Shown here piece after piece: positions 26,788 to 36,381 of a stretch of DNA of 64,000 nt. Position numbers and translations under genes: made by a program. Where the stretch lies: NCBI RefSeq assembly GCF_014841125.1, contig NZ_JACYTQ010000004.1, positions 186,001-250,000 of the forward strand. Direction: 5' to 3'. The first letter of the stretch is position 1, and each line of letters opens with the position of its first letter. Under the pieces are notes generated by a model, which was not told the DNA's origin, did no database searches, and saw only the letters and a program-made list of their open reading frames with translations. Origin of the DNA: Echinicola arenosa (lineage in GTDB: Bacteria; Bacteroidota; Bacteroidia; Cytophagales; Cyclobacteriaceae).

Positions 26788-27423
26788 CTAAAAAGAGTCC
26801 AGGTATTTATTGATCAATTGGCTGATTTCTGACGCTCGGTCTACAATCATAAAGTGCTCCCCTCTTTCAATAAGTTTTACATTTTTATGATTGTTCAATG
26901 GAAGTAATTTGTCTTGGGTACCATGTATTTTTAAAGCATTATTGATGCGGTCTTGGTTTTGCCAATTAGTCAAAGCATTGACCGCCCATTTGGCGAAATC
27001 TAAATTAGTGTCATCAAGAATATTGTTTAAAAGCTGCTTATTTGATGTTCCAAAAAGAAATTGGGCCATTTTCCTAGGTGGGTCGAAAGCTTGTGCCGGA
27101 AGTATTTTTAAGATCCCTGTTTTACCAATTCCCCTGAAAAGTGGGAGCAACTCACTTTTAGTTTCCGCAGAGGAAATCAAGATGGTCAGTTTAGGCTTTA
27201 GAACTTTACTGATCTCTACTGCGATAAGTCCTCCAAAACTTACTCCAAGAATTCCAAAATCAGCACCCGTATCTATGGCCTTTGAAAGTCGAAGGGCATA
27301 TGCCTCGATGGATTCTTTTTTCTGGTGTTGGACCCATTCAATGGGAATTAGTTCAGCATCCAAGGTTAAATACTTGAAGACCCTTTGGTCAGCTCCCAAT
27401 CCACTTATGCCATAAATTTTCAT
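26788..27423 (-). CDS. Alpha/beta hydrolase
   Basis: About 211 residues from the ATG at 27423, which gives the natural start MKIYGISGLGADQRVFKYL; the frame extends 10 codons upstream into the neighbour's stop region. The oxyanion-hole region is GISGLGAD. The nucleophile elbow is GVSFGG, the acid lies in HGTQDKLLP and the catalytic His in ERGEHFMIVDRA. It is a small esterase-like hydrolase without a lid signature, cytoplasmic, substrate unknown. It starts 2 bp after the stop of the preceding membrane-protein gene, so the two are probably co-transcribed. Confidence 0.85.
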   Translation of the reverse strand: MKIYGISGLGADQRVFKYLTLDAELIPIEWVQHQKKESIEAYALRLSKAIDTGADFGILGVSFGGLIAVEISKVLKPKLTILISSAETKSELLPLFRGIGKTGILKILPAQAFDPPRKMAQFLFGTSNKQLLNNILDDTNLDFAKWAVNALTNWQNQDRINNALKIHGTQDKLLPLNNHKNVKLIERGEHFMIVDRASEISQLINKYLDSF

Positions 27424-27424
27424 T

Positions 27425-27976
27425 TCAATTATTATGAATTTGGCCGAAAACACTAATTGTTTCTAGATAAAATAGTTTTTCTATATCATTAATTGACTCC
27501 TTGATTTTATCCTCACTAACAATAATGGTCGTTTCATATAGAATTGTTAAAATTCCATTTTCGTCTTGACTGTAGAATTCGATTTTTCCATAATCAATAT
27601 CATTTACAGTGTTGGTCTTCTGAAATTGTATATAAATAGTGTCAAACTTTTGTGTTTTTAAATTAGTGTCAAAGAATCCATAGTGGTGTTGGTGACTAAT
27701 AGACCTGGTACTCACTATTAATCTTTCCTCTCCAAATATATTCCATAATGTGTACCTGCCTAGGCTTAAAAACATTAGTAAATAATATATTGACATACCC
27801 AAAATGAACTTTCCTATTTCGCTTTCTTCCACATTGATAATGATAAAAACAGGAGCTGTAAATACAATTAAGCAAAAAGTAATTAGGATCAACTTTAAAA
27901 CTAATGGAGGATTTGGAGTAAAAGTCAAATAGACATTAACATTATTGGTTTCAATTTTTAAAAAGTTTCTTTTCAT
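27425..27976 (-). CDS. Hypothetical membrane protein, 183 aa
   Basis: Two hydrophobic segments at about 29-50 (LKLILITFCLIVFTAPVFIIIN) and 59-80 (FILGMSIYYLLMFLSLG) are followed by a soluble C-terminal domain of about 100 residues with beta-strand character (GEERLIVSTRSISHQHHYGFF, KIEFYSQDENGILTILYETTI). The arrangement resembles bacterial PH-domain-like membrane proteins, but no motif is decisive. Its stop lies 1 bp before the hydrolase start at 27423, indicating an operon. Confidence 0.55.
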   Translation of the reverse strand: MKRNFLKIETNNVNVYLTFTPNPPLVLKLILITFCLIVFTAPVFIIINVEESEIGKFILGMSIYYLLMFLSLGRYTLWNIFGEERLIVSTRSISHQHHYGFFDTNLKTQKFDTIYIQFQKTNTVNDIDYGKIEFYSQDENGILTILYETTIIVSEDKIKESINDIEKLFYLETISVFGQIHNN

Positions 27977-28055
27977 ATAGTTTAAAAGTTATACAGTTTA
28001 TCGAAAATTCAATGATCGAACCCTTGAGAAGTAATTTGATTCAAAATGTTTTGGC

Positions 28056-28631
28056 TTAAAGGTACAGTAGGAGTTGGATGACGAACAGGGGTAAGCACAT
28101 TAATAATATGCTCAGAAGAGAAGTCCCATAGCTAAAACCTTGGGTAAAAGATATTCCTATAATTAGAAGCCTTAAACATATGAGCCCTATCGAAAATTGG
28201 AATATTGGGTTGATGTTTGTCATAGTAGGTTTAATTCCAAAAAGTATTAAAATTAATTGGTAGACGAGTATTAAAATATGAGGAATGATAGAAAATGAAA
28301 TAATATTAGAAAGGTCTAAAATAGAGGCTTTTCCATTCCATATCTTACCAATAGTACCTAAAATCCATGGTAAAACATATCTAAAACTAATGAATGAAAA
28401 ACCAATTCCGAAGGCAGAACATAGGAGATAAACAGTGATCTTATAAAATATGGGTAGGTTGTTGTCAAACATAGAAAATACATCAAGAGGTATTTCTAGC
28501 CCCAATGTTAACCCATATACTAAGATCGGAATAGGATAAATAGATCCTTTTTCCCCTTTATTAATTAAGTTTTCAATAGTCTCTCTGGGTTTTGTCCAGA
28601 GAGTGGTGTAAGGGTTTAAATTAAGTGTCAT
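28056..28631 (-). CDS. YIP1-like membrane protein
   Basis: 191 residues. The N-terminal LNPYTTLWTKPRETIENLI is the 'lW-kPr-tf--l' signature of Yip1-domain proteins in Bacteroidota. About five hydrophobic segments follow, with GIGFSFISFRYVLPWILGTIGKIWNGKAS in the middle. Function unknown; eukaryotic Yip1 works in vesicle transport, but bacterial members are uncharacterised. A second copy with the same layout is encoded at 56132-56677 and is interrupted by a TGA; it allows position-by-position comparison of the two. Confidence 0.7.
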   Translation of the reverse strand: MTLNLNPYTTLWTKPRETIENLINKGEKGSIYPIPILVYGLTLGLEIPLDVFSMFDNNLPIFYKITVYLLCSAFGIGFSFISFRYVLPWILGTIGKIWNGKASILDLSNIISFSIIPHILILVYQLILILFGIKPTMTNINPIFQFSIGLICLRLLIIGISFTQGFSYGTSLLSILLMCLPLFVIQLLLYL

Positions 28632-28727
28632 GAAATTTTACTCGAAAAACGCTATAAATTTTGATGGTCAAAGATATAAACTTCAATCATTTTTAGACGA
28701 GATAAAACCTGGCTGTTGTCCTTCAAA

Positions 28728-30308
28728 CTAATTTTCACTTACCCTATGAAGATCCAAATCATGAAAGTCAAAACTAAAGTCAATAGCGGGTGAGATGCCT
28801 TTCATTTTGATGCTTTGGGCCTTGCCTTCCTCATCCAATTGGAACATCACAAAGGCATCGGCATCCGGCAGACTGGCGCTTTCCCATTTGGCGACAAAGG
28901 TGTTGGCTTTGTAATAATACATGGGACCACTGACTTTAGGAGAGCGGTATGAGCTGAACCATAATTGTTCGCCCTTTTGGGAAATCTCTATTTTCCCAAA
29001 CCAAGGGTCTTCAAAAATTCCTGTATAATTATTGAGCTTAAGCATGGATTGGTCTGCCGTTTCGACCGTGTTCCATATGGTAGCGACGATTTCATCCGCT
29101 TCATGGTTACTTTGGTGCAACCTTTCCGCATAGAATCCATTCCAGTCAAATTCCTCTAGTCCCAAATACTTATCCAAAATGGATTGGGTAACAGACGAGA
29201 AAACTCCCGCTCCGTCCAAAACGGTATTGGTCAATACCACAATGCCCAGATCCAAATCTGGAATCAATACCGTTTTGGATAACATCCCAATCAACCCTCC
29301 TGTGTGGGAAACCATCATATTGCCTTTGACATCAGTCAAAAACCAACCTAGCCCATAGCCATTAAAGTGAGAATTGTAGCGGGGATTTATATTCACATTT
29401 AAAGTGGTATGGATTTTCCACATTTCACGCTGGCTTGCTTCCGAAAAAAGCTGCTGCTCCAAATTTTCTCCATATTTTCCCTCATTAAGCTGCATCAGCA
29501 TCCAATTGGCCAAGTCGTTTACATTAGAATAAATCCCTCCTGCAGCTCCGTTAAGTTTGCTTGGATCCCATTGCTCGGGTTCTACCAAGGTAATTTGTTT
29601 GTCATTGCTGAGATGGGGAGAGGCCACATTGCTTTTGTCTTTGATGAAAGTGTAGGAAGCAAAAGAATGGTCCATCTGGAGTGGTGTAAAAATTCGCTCG
29701 CTGATAAACTGTTCCCAGGTTTTGCCGCTTACGCGATGGATGACTTCACCTGCCACAATGTACAGGAGATTGTCATAGTCAAACTTTGTGCGGAAAGCGG
29801 ATTCTGGCTTGAAATGCTGGAAACTGGAGAGGATATCATCCACTGTGAAATCCGATCCGTCAGGAAAAAACATCAGGTCTCCTATGCCGAGCCCCAGCCC
29901 CGACCGGTGTGTGAGCAAATCTTGGATATTAAAATTTTGGGTAACATAATCATTGTACATTTTAAACTCGGGAATATGGTCAATGACCTTATCTGTCCAG
30001 GAGAGTTTGCCCTCTTCCACTAATAGGGCCAAAGCCGCTGTGGTAAAAGCTTTTGAGTTAGAAGCAATGCCAAAATTGGTATGTTCATCGACTTTGGCCT
30101 TGCCATCGATGGAGGTGAGCCCATATCCTTTTTGATGGACGATTTTGCCGTCTTTCACCACGGCCACAGCGGCACCGGCTACGGTGAAACTTTCCATAGC
30201 TTTCTGCACGATAGCATCAATTTCTTCCGAGCTGACTTGAGAAAATGCCCTGTTGCAGGGCAACCCAATTACCAGGATCAATAATAATCTTAAAAAAATA
30301 TTTTTCAT
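28728..30308 (-). CDS. Serine hydrolase (class C beta-lactamase-related)
   Basis: 526 residues; signal peptide at 1-23 (ending CNRAFSQ). The beta-lactamase/D-Ala-D-Ala peptidase fold carries the nucleophile motif SNSK (in GIASNSKAFTT), YDN (FDYDNLLYIVAG) as the YxN motif, and HTGG as the KTG equivalent. The C-terminal about 110 residues form a DUF3471-like beta domain (NNYTGIFEDPWFGKIEIS...). Proteins of this kind are usually esterases or D-amino peptidases, not beta-lactamases. It is exported to the periplasm. Monocistronic; substrate unknown. Confidence 0.88.
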   Translation of the reverse strand: MKNIFLRLLLILVIGLPCNRAFSQVSSEEIDAIVQKAMESFTVAGAAVAVVKDGKIVHQKGYGLTSIDGKAKVDEHTNFGIASNSKAFTTAALALLVEEGKLSWTDKVIDHIPEFKMYNDYVTQNFNIQDLLTHRSGLGLGIGDLMFFPDGSDFTVDDILSSFQHFKPESAFRTKFDYDNLLYIVAGEVIHRVSGKTWEQFISERIFTPLQMDHSFASYTFIKDKSNVASPHLSNDKQITLVEPEQWDPSKLNGAAGGIYSNVNDLANWMLMQLNEGKYGENLEQQLFSEASQREMWKIHTTLNVNINPRYNSHFNGYGLGWFLTDVKGNMMVSHTGGLIGMLSKTVLIPDLDLGIVVLTNTVLDGAGVFSSVTQSILDKYLGLEEFDWNGFYAERLHQSNHEADEIVATIWNTVETADQSMLKLNNYTGIFEDPWFGKIEISQKGEQLWFSSYRSPKVSGPMYYYKANTFVAKWESASLPDADAFVMFQLDEEGKAQSIKMKGISPAIDFSFDFHDLDLHRVSEN

Positions 30309-30831
30309 TTTATATATATTTAGGCCAGTTTATCAAGATAGCAAATTCAAAAGAATTGATAAGGGCTTTGGAAGTTCTTCCCTAAAAATAAAGTGCTCTA
30401 TATGGAATAGTCTAGCTAAAAATTAATAACGAATAATATCTTATCTAGGTCCTTAAGGAACTCCTCAAATATATTGATAGATCCGCCTTGCAGATATTGG
30501 GCGTTAAGAAATTAAAGGAGAGGGAAGGCAGGCTTGTTTGACGGAATACTGAACAGAAGGGGCACTGGCAGCCATACAGGAGGAGTTTGCCTGCATGAGG
30601 GCAGGCTAATCCCGCTATCGGGATTAGCTCAATAGATGCGCAGCGGCGGTTTTTTTTGGTTACTTTTTTCATCTGTAGGAAAAAAGTAACAAAGGTGATG
30701 AGGTGAAAGCCAGACTGAAATTTGGTAAACAATATAAAAAGTTACCCACGGTAAATCATGTAAACCAAATAAAGTCAGTCTTTTACAAGTCATTGATGGG
30801 TAAAGCCTGATGAGGGTCAGAGTAAAAAACA
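30309..30831. other. 523-bp gap with stacked hairpins
   Basis: No gene was accepted here. GCTAATCCCG (30605-30614) pairs with CGGGATTAGC (30619-30628). GTTACTTTTTTC (30659-30670) pairs with GAAAAAAGTAAC (30679-30690). A related 'CTACTTTTTTC ... GAAAAAAGTAG' pair appears near 62687-62752. These look like degenerate dispersed-repeat material rather than a terminator for a specific gene. Confidence 0.5.
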
Positions 30832-32073
30832 TCAGAAGTAAAACATAAAACCAAAGCTGATGCGCATGGCATCTCTGGATTGACTACGGTCAACAAAAAG
30901 CTGGTTGATGCTGCCCTCACCGTCCAGCCTTTTGACACCATAATCAAGTTCAAGGCCAATGGTCATGCGTTCATAGGGATCATACATCATATTGAATATC
31001 CCATAATAATGTTCATGTTTGAGTTGGCCGTTGAGGTAGATATCAGAAACTTCCTGATCTGAAAGTAAGATGTACCTGGAGGCGTCTTTGATATTGAAAT
31101 TGGTGTAGCCGATGACGGCATTGGCATGTAGCCGAGGTGTGATAAAGTATTCATAACTGGACCAGCCACCAAATACAGGGGTTGCACTAAAAGAGCCATC
31201 TATATTGGGATAGCCGTCATAGCCTTGCCCGGCAATACTGGTCATAAAAGCCGTTATGCCTTTACCTCCAATCACCTGAAATTGTAGGTTGTCTTTGGAG
31301 TCAGCAGGACGGTATAGGCCAGAAAAGCTAAATCCATAACCCATAAAACTATCTTCCTCACCTTGCAAAGCATAACGGATATGCCTGAGAACAGAGGCAA
31401 GTCGGAGGTGTCCCCAAGGCTCTAAATAGCGCACAGCCGCTGTCAGGTCAGGAGTGAATTGATCCGTTTCCTGCACAAAAGGCTCAAGGTCTTTGTAAGG
31501 GGTGTAGTCATTGAGCGGTGCTTCGAGGCTTATTTCATAAATGTATCTTTTGTCGTTGAAGGTGTTTTTATATTTGATATGAGGCACCCTTTGCCAAACC
31601 CCAGAGGGAGGCCCTTCCCATTCCATAATATTGGGCCAAATCATTTCATCACCGAAGTTGTGCCAGTTTTGGCCGATTTGCCAATGATCTGTTTCCACAA
31701 AAGCTTTCCTTAACCTGACGGTTCCATTGCCTCCCCAAAAATCAGATTCCACCACCGCATTGATTTGTTGTCCACTAAGAGTGATCAAGCTGGTTTCAAA
31801 TTTTAGCTGTGTTTGGTACATGTCGATATGGAGGCTTGCCTGATCATCTGTTCCAAAGACATTGATCAAACCCACATTAAAGGTTTCATTGTCCTGTAAG
31901 CCCCCAAAAAGATCCAGGTAGCCGTTCAGCTTCATATTGACTCCAAAGCTGGAGGTAAAGCGAGGTTTTCCGTGAATACTGTCTTTGGCATGTATGACAA
32001 AAAAACGATCTTGGGCAATTGATTGGCGATAAAATAAGCTCAAGAAAAGTAGAAAAAGAATGATTTTTTTCAT
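30832..32073 (-). CDS. DcaP-like outer-membrane beta-barrel (porin-like)
   Basis: About 413 residues from the ATG at 32073, which gives a proper signal peptide (MKKIILFLLFLSLFYRQSIAQ); the longer frame adds an unlikely N-terminus. The mature protein alternates aromatic and polar residues as beta-barrels do. Landmarks are YLDLFGGLQDNETF, RLRKAFVETDHWQIGQNWHNFGD and the C-terminal aromatic residue in RISFGFMFYF. The pattern matches trimeric DcaP-like porins, which pass negatively charged or aromatic small molecules. No signal for the substrate. Isolated gene. Confidence 0.75.
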   Translation of the reverse strand: MKKIILFLLFLSLFYRQSIAQDRFFVIHAKDSIHGKPRFTSSFGVNMKLNGYLDLFGGLQDNETFNVGLINVFGTDDQASLHIDMYQTQLKFETSLITLSGQQINAVVESDFWGGNGTVRLRKAFVETDHWQIGQNWHNFGDEMIWPNIMEWEGPPSGVWQRVPHIKYKNTFNDKRYIYEISLEAPLNDYTPYKDLEPFVQETDQFTPDLTAAVRYLEPWGHLRLASVLRHIRYALQGEEDSFMGYGFSFSGLYRPADSKDNLQFQVIGGKGITAFMTSIAGQGYDGYPNIDGSFSATPVFGGWSSYEYFITPRLHANAVIGYTNFNIKDASRYILLSDQEVSDIYLNGQLKHEHYYGIFNMMYDPYERMTIGLELDYGVKRLDGEGSINQLFVDRSQSRDAMRISFGFMFYF

Positions 32074-32374
32074 GGTGATTTGCGATGAAATTAAAATCAG
32101 TAATGTAGAATATAAGATCATGCCCGAGCGTAGCATTGGCATGAACCAAATAGCTTTCTAATCAAAAGAATAGTCCTTGCGCAAACATGGCAATGTTTGA
32201 AAAACATCAACTTTGTTGCGGTAGTAAAAGAGATTCCTCAATACAAAATTTTGAGAAAGTATCTGTAGTCCTGTAGCTTACTGGTATTAAAATAAGAAAA
32301 AAATACACAAGAATTGGTGTTTATTAGTTTAAAAATGGAAGGTTAACTATGATGAAAAATGAGTCAGCCAAGAA

Positions 32375-32405
32375 GAATCCCTTGTCAATATCAAGGGATT
32401 CTTTG
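32375..32405 (-). terminator. Hairpin after the AAA gene
   Basis: GAATCCCTTG (32375-32384) pairs with CAAGGGATTC (32392-32401). It lies 20 bp beyond the stop of the AAA ATPase gene. The rest of the 350-bp gap up to 32423 shows nothing recognisable. Confidence 0.75.
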
Positions 32406-32423
32406 GTGAGATAGGTTTGCCTA

Positions 32424-33950
32424 TCAATTCAAATCATCATCATCAAAGTCATCGTCAGTTGGAGCTCCCATATCAAACATGCTACTGAAAAGGTCTTTGA
32501 ACTGCATGCCTGTATCCAACAGCTTTTTGCTGAGCTGACTGTACTCTGCCAAGCCGTGCAGGGCAAATTCCATAAAGAATTCCTTTTCCTTTTCTGGAAG
32601 ACTCTTTACAAATTCGGTAGTGATTTTTTCCAGTCCCGGCACTTGGTGCAAGGCTTTTTTGTATTCCTTGTCACTTTGTGAAGCCAGGATGTCGATATGG
32701 TTGCCTTCTCCAAACCAGGACAAAGGCAGTACATAAGGATTTCCCTCCTTGTCTTTTTTCTTCTGTTCTGGGGTAGGGAAATATTCCGCGAAAAGTGTCC
32801 GGATAGCCTTACCAATTAGGTTGTAGGCTACCAAACCAGCGCCTTCCTGCTCACCTTCATAAACCAACTCGACTTTGCCAGTTATGGCTGGGATAATCCC
32901 GATCAAGTCTGCGATTCGAGTGACAGTATTGTTTTCATCGTTAAGGTAAATCCTTCGCTCCGCTGCGGAAAGTAAGTTTTCATAAGCCGATATGGTCAAA
33001 CGTGCAGAAACTCCACTTTTCTCATCCACATATTCACTATCCCTTGCCTCTACGGCCACCTGTTCGATCAGGTCCTTCATCAATTCCGGTACATGGATTT
33101 TTTCCATGGGCTTACCATTGACCTTGGCTTCTTGCGCAGTGATCTGCTTACCAATTTCAATACTCTTAGGGTAATGGGTAATAATCTGCGACTCGATACG
33201 GTCCTTGAGCGGTGTGACGATACTTCCCCGGTTGGTATAGTCTTCTGGGTTGGCTGTAAACACAAACTGGATATCCAGTGGAAGTCTAAGTTTAAAGCCC
33301 CGGATCTGTATGTCGCCTTCTTGTAAAATATTGAAAAGGGCTACCTGAATCCTGGCTTGCAAATCGGGTAGCTCATTGATCACAAAGATGGATCGATGGG
33401 ATCTTGGCACCAACCCATAATGTATCACCCGCTCGTCATTGTAAGAGAGCTTCATGGTGGCTGCTTTGATCGGGTCCACATCTCCAATCAAGTCGGCAAC
33501 CGAAACATCCGGGGTGGCCAGCTTTTCGGTATAGCGCTCTTCCCTGTGCCACCAGGAGATGGGTGTATCATCACCTTTCTCAGCAATCAGTTCCTTTGCA
33601 AAAGAGGTCAAGGGAAGTAATGGATCATCATTCAGTTCTGAACCAGCCACTATTGGGATATATTCATCCAGCAACAAGGTCATTTGCCTGGCGATCCTTG
33701 TCTTTGCCTGTCCCCGGAGACCGAGGAAATTGATGTTGTGACGGGAAAGAATGGCCCGCTCAATGTCAGGGATAACCGTGTCCTCATAGCCCCAAATGCC
33801 TTCGAAGACATTCTCTTTGGCTTTGATTTTTTTGATCAGGTTTTGACGAAGTTCTTCTTTTATGGATTGGGTTTGATAGCCTGCGGCTTTCAATTCTCCC
33901 AAAGTTTTTATTTTCAATAAATCTTTGCTCTTCAATTGCTGGTATGTCAT
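32424..33950 (-). CDS. MoxR/ChlI-like AAA+ ATPase
   Basis: 508 residues. P-loop GLRGQAKTR (about 78-86) is followed by a Walker B region reading FVINELPDL, with Asn where many AAA+ proteins have Asp. The sensor region TANPEDYTNRGSIVTPLKDRI (about 234-254) includes the arginine-finger-type motif of magnesium-chelatase I subunits. The C-terminal helical part ends in an acidic tail (DDDFDDDDLN). Such ATPases work with a von Willebrand factor A protein as a chaperone or metal-insertion pair, and the VWA partner is directly upstream (2-bp gap, same strand). No chlorophyll or cobalamin genes are near, so a MoxR-VWA chaperone role is more likely than chelation. Confidence 0.85.
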   Translation of the reverse strand: MTYQQLKSKDLLKIKTLGELKAAGYQTQSIKEELRQNLIKKIKAKENVFEGIWGYEDTVIPDIERAILSRHNINFLGLRGQAKTRIARQMTLLLDEYIPIVAGSELNDDPLLPLTSFAKELIAEKGDDTPISWWHREERYTEKLATPDVSVADLIGDVDPIKAATMKLSYNDERVIHYGLVPRSHRSIFVINELPDLQARIQVALFNILQEGDIQIRGFKLRLPLDIQFVFTANPEDYTNRGSIVTPLKDRIESQIITHYPKSIEIGKQITAQEAKVNGKPMEKIHVPELMKDLIEQVAVEARDSEYVDEKSGVSARLTISAYENLLSAAERRIYLNDENNTVTRIADLIGIIPAITGKVELVYEGEQEGAGLVAYNLIGKAIRTLFAEYFPTPEQKKKDKEGNPYVLPLSWFGEGNHIDILASQSDKEYKKALHQVPGLEKITTEFVKSLPEKEKEFFMEFALHGLAEYSQLSKKLLDTGMQFKDLFSSMFDMGAPTDDDFDDDDLN

Positions 33951-33952
33951 GC

Positions 33953-35053
33953 TTAAAAGCGTTTTGTTCTGTTTCTTCTGTAATCTTCAAAAATTAAGTG
34001 CCCAAGCCCTTTTAGGCTACTATAGTAAGCATTGCCGTTGTTGACCTTGGTGAACTCCTTTACAAATTCCTTCAGGTAAGGGTCAGAGGCAATCATAAAG
34101 GTGGTCACAGGGACTTTTAGTTTCCGGCACTGGGCTGCGAGTTTTAGGGTTTCATTTAGGATTTTGCTGTCTATTCCAAAGCTGTTTTTATAATACCTGA
34201 TCCCGACTTTTAGACAGGTTGGCTTTCCGTCTGTGATCATAAAGATTTGCTTGTTGGGGTTTTTTCTTTTACGCAAAAGGTCCATGGCCAGTTGCAGCCC
34301 GGCCACTGTGTTGGTGTGGTAAGGACCAACCTGCAAGTAGGGAAGGTCTTTGATGTCGATCTGCCAGGCGTCATTTCCAAAGACAATAATATCCAAAGTG
34401 TCCTTTGGGTAGCGCGTTTGGATGAGCTCGGCCAATGCCATGGCCACTTTCTTGGCAGGAGTGATGCGGTCCTCTCCATATAGGATCATGGAGTGGGAAA
34501 TATCAATCATCAACACGGTACTGGTCTGTGTCCGGTACTCGTTTTCTGTTACCTCCAGGTCATCTTCTGTAAGCAGGAAATCGCCGCCAAATCCATGGTT
34601 GATCTGGGCATTCCTTAATGAGTCTGTTAGGGCTATTTGTTCCAAATTATCGCCAAACTCAAATGGCCTTCGGTCGGTTCCCTTTTCATCACCTTGCCCG
34701 GAATGGGTGGTGCGGTGCTGGCCTCCCTTGCCTCTTTTTAGCTTTCCGAAAATTTCTTCCAAAGCACTTTTTCGGATCTGCTGTTCTGACTTGCCCGTAA
34801 TCTTGAATTCTCCTTTTTGGTTTTCTTCAGTAAGATAACCTTTGTCTTTAAGGTCTTCTATGAAATCACCAATGCCATACCCAGGGTTGGTCAGGCCGTG
34901 TCGGTTGTCCAGGTTGGTTAGCCAGCTCAAAGCTTCCGCGACATCCCCACCAGTCATGGTGACCAGCTGTAGAAAAATCTCCAACAGGTTTTCAAAGGTG
35001 TTTTTGGACGGATCCTTTTGAGGGGTGTATTTGGTAAATCTAAATCCTTTCAT
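33953..35053 (-). CDS. VWA domain protein, partner of AAA ATPase
   Basis: 366 residues. The C-terminal half is a von Willebrand factor A domain with a complete MIDAS: DISHS (in VLMIDISHSMIL), a Thr in the TNTVAGLQLAMDL segment, and the Asp in MITDGKPT. The N-terminal half is helical with a charged hinge (KRGKGGQHRTTHSGQGDEKGTDRRP). This matches the ChlD/CoxE-type subunit that couples metal-dependent target binding to an AAA+ ring. It lies immediately before the AAA ATPase gene; the pair is one operon. The target protein is unknown. Confidence 0.85.
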   Translation of the reverse strand: MKGFRFTKYTPQKDPSKNTFENLLEIFLQLVTMTGGDVAEALSWLTNLDNRHGLTNPGYGIGDFIEDLKDKGYLTEENQKGEFKITGKSEQQIRKSALEEIFGKLKRGKGGQHRTTHSGQGDEKGTDRRPFEFGDNLEQIALTDSLRNAQINHGFGGDFLLTEDDLEVTENEYRTQTSTVLMIDISHSMILYGEDRITPAKKVAMALAELIQTRYPKDTLDIIVFGNDAWQIDIKDLPYLQVGPYHTNTVAGLQLAMDLLRKRKNPNKQIFMITDGKPTCLKVGIRYYKNSFGIDSKILNETLKLAAQCRKLKVPVTTFMIASDPYLKEFVKEFTKVNNGNAYYSSLKGLGHLIFEDYRRNRTKRF

Positions 35054-35222
35054 ACAGAACCTATAACAAGAATAGCATGCAGGTAGTTTGGAATATGATC
35101 AATTTTTGAAATTTACCTTCGTAAAGGCCACTTGTTTTCGTTTAAGGTACAAAGATTCAATTAAGAATGTAAACAGATGTTTTACAGAAATTGATCTTTC
35201 TTAAATTTGTGTACCAAAAGTT

Positions 35223-35504
35223 TTGAATCATATGAATAAAAAGTATAAAGTCCTCGGTAAAGTTCAAGGGGTATTTTTTAGGAAGAGCACCCAAGACAAA
35301 GCCCGTGAGTTAGGGATAAAAGGTTGGGTGAAAAATGATTCTGACGGATCAGTGGTGACTGTTATTCAAGGAAATGAAACTCAGGTAAAGGCCATGGAAG
35401 AATGGTTGAAGATAGGCCCGTCCCAAGCAACAGTGCAAAGCTTGATGTTGCTGGATGAAGGCTATGACCGGAAGTTTGATGGTTTTGAGATCGTTTATGA
35501 ATAG
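35223..35504 (+). CDS. acyP: Acylphosphatase
   Basis: 93 residues, the standard size. Hydrolyses acyl phosphates such as 1,3-bisphosphoglycerate or carbamoyl phosphate. The active-site motif GKVQGVFFRKSTQDKA contains the phosphate-binding Arg, and GWVKNDSDGSV contains the catalytic Asn. The C-terminal FEIVYE matches the family. The first codons read MNHMNKKYKVLG; the internal ATG (35232) is an alternative start that fits the family length better (90 aa). Monocistronic. Confidence 0.9.
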   Translation: MNHMNKKYKVLGKVQGVFFRKSTQDKARELGIKGWVKNDSDGSVVTVIQGNETQVKAMEEWLKIGPSQATVQSLMLLDEGYDRKFDGFEIVYE

Positions 35505-35586
35505 GTTTTGACCATTCTTTTGCATGTTTCAAAGCCTATTTTGACCAAGTTATAATATTGGATTGTAAATCCTTTTGTTATTTTTA

Positions 35587-35612
35587 GATCGGAATTTTTA
35601 ATTCCGATCAGC
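35587..35612 (+). terminator. Hairpin after acylphosphatase gene
   Basis: GATCGGAAT (35587-35595) pairs with ATTCCGATC (35601-35609). The following tract is only moderately T-rich. Confidence 0.6.
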
Positions 35613-35681
35613 TTTGTTCTGATCAGGTTAATCAGTCCTGTTCCAAACGACTTTTCCCTTTACTAAAACTGAATTTATGCC

Positions 35682-36185
35682 TTAAGCAATCTTTAGCTTT
35701 AGCTCTCCTTTTCTTTTGATGATTTTCAGTTGGAAAAACTCATTGACGAAGCTTTTGCATCGGTTTTCTGCAAACTCTGCCCTGTTTTCGGTATCGTAAA
35801 GCACCGTCATCCGAAGCATGGTTTTTACATAGGATTCATGCATGCCCAGTTCTCTCAGCCAAAGAATAAAATGTGCTTTCCAGTCTTCTTGGTACTTGTC
35901 CAAGTGACTGCGCCCGTCAAATAGAAATTCCAATTGATTGGATCCAAACTTAAAGCGGTAGATGCCCGAAAGTTGTTCATAGATTACCTTGATCCTCTCT
36001 TTGGGGAATTCGGTAGTTTGGATAATCTGTTGGTAGGTATTGTCCACTAGACCCAGTGGATTATAAAGTAAGGTGTAAGATTTTTTTAGTTCGCTGACCA
36101 TGATTTCCACGAGTTCATCCTCCAAAATGCTTTGGGCCTGTCTAAGGATGTAATTCTTGTCTAGTGGAAATAATTTTTGGATCAT
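35682..36185 (-). CDS. Hypothetical protein, 167 aa
   Basis: A soluble, mostly helical protein without membrane segments. No family recognised. Notable are a well-formed start (MIQKLFPLDKNYILRQAQSILEDELVEIMV), an aromatic central region (FKFGSNQLEFLFDGRSHLDKYQEDWKAHFILWLRELG) and a basic C-terminus (KRKGELKLKIA). It stands alone, convergent with acylphosphatase. Accepted as a gene from length, composition and the absence of a better frame. Confidence 0.6.
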   Translation of the reverse strand: MIQKLFPLDKNYILRQAQSILEDELVEIMVSELKKSYTLLYNPLGLVDNTYQQIIQTTEFPKERIKVIYEQLSGIYRFKFGSNQLEFLFDGRSHLDKYQEDWKAHFILWLRELGMHESYVKTMLRMTVLYDTENRAEFAENRCKSFVNEFFQLKIIKRKGELKLKIA

Positions 36186-36329
36186 TGTCTAAATCTAGAA
36201 ATATGGCGCAAATTAACTTTTATTGGTCAAAATGAAAAGGGAAAAATTGTGCTTTTTTAGGAGAGCATCCTATTTAAAATGGGTCAAATTAAGCAAGGGA
36301 GGAACTTTAAAAGGGCTGCTTAAAAACAA

Positions 36330-36359
36330 AATCCCCGCCAAAAGCTTGTGACGGGGATT
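36330..36359 (-). terminator. Terminator after the M14 peptidase gene
   Basis: AATCCCCG (36330-36337) pairs with CGGGGATT (36352-36359). Read on the minus strand, the stem is followed by TTTGTTTTTAAG. Confidence 0.85.
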
Positions 36360-36381
36360 GATGTATGTGAGCAAGTTTTAT

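Noticed and set aside
30445-30732. Minus-strand 95-codon frame
   Set aside because: Runs through stacked hairpins and low-complexity sequence, with no ordered hydrophobic or domain pattern.
32424-35053. AAA/VWA pair as magnesium chelatase
   Set aside because: No bacteriochlorophyll, cobalamin or large H subunit gene nearby; a MoxR-VWA-type chaperone pair is more likely.
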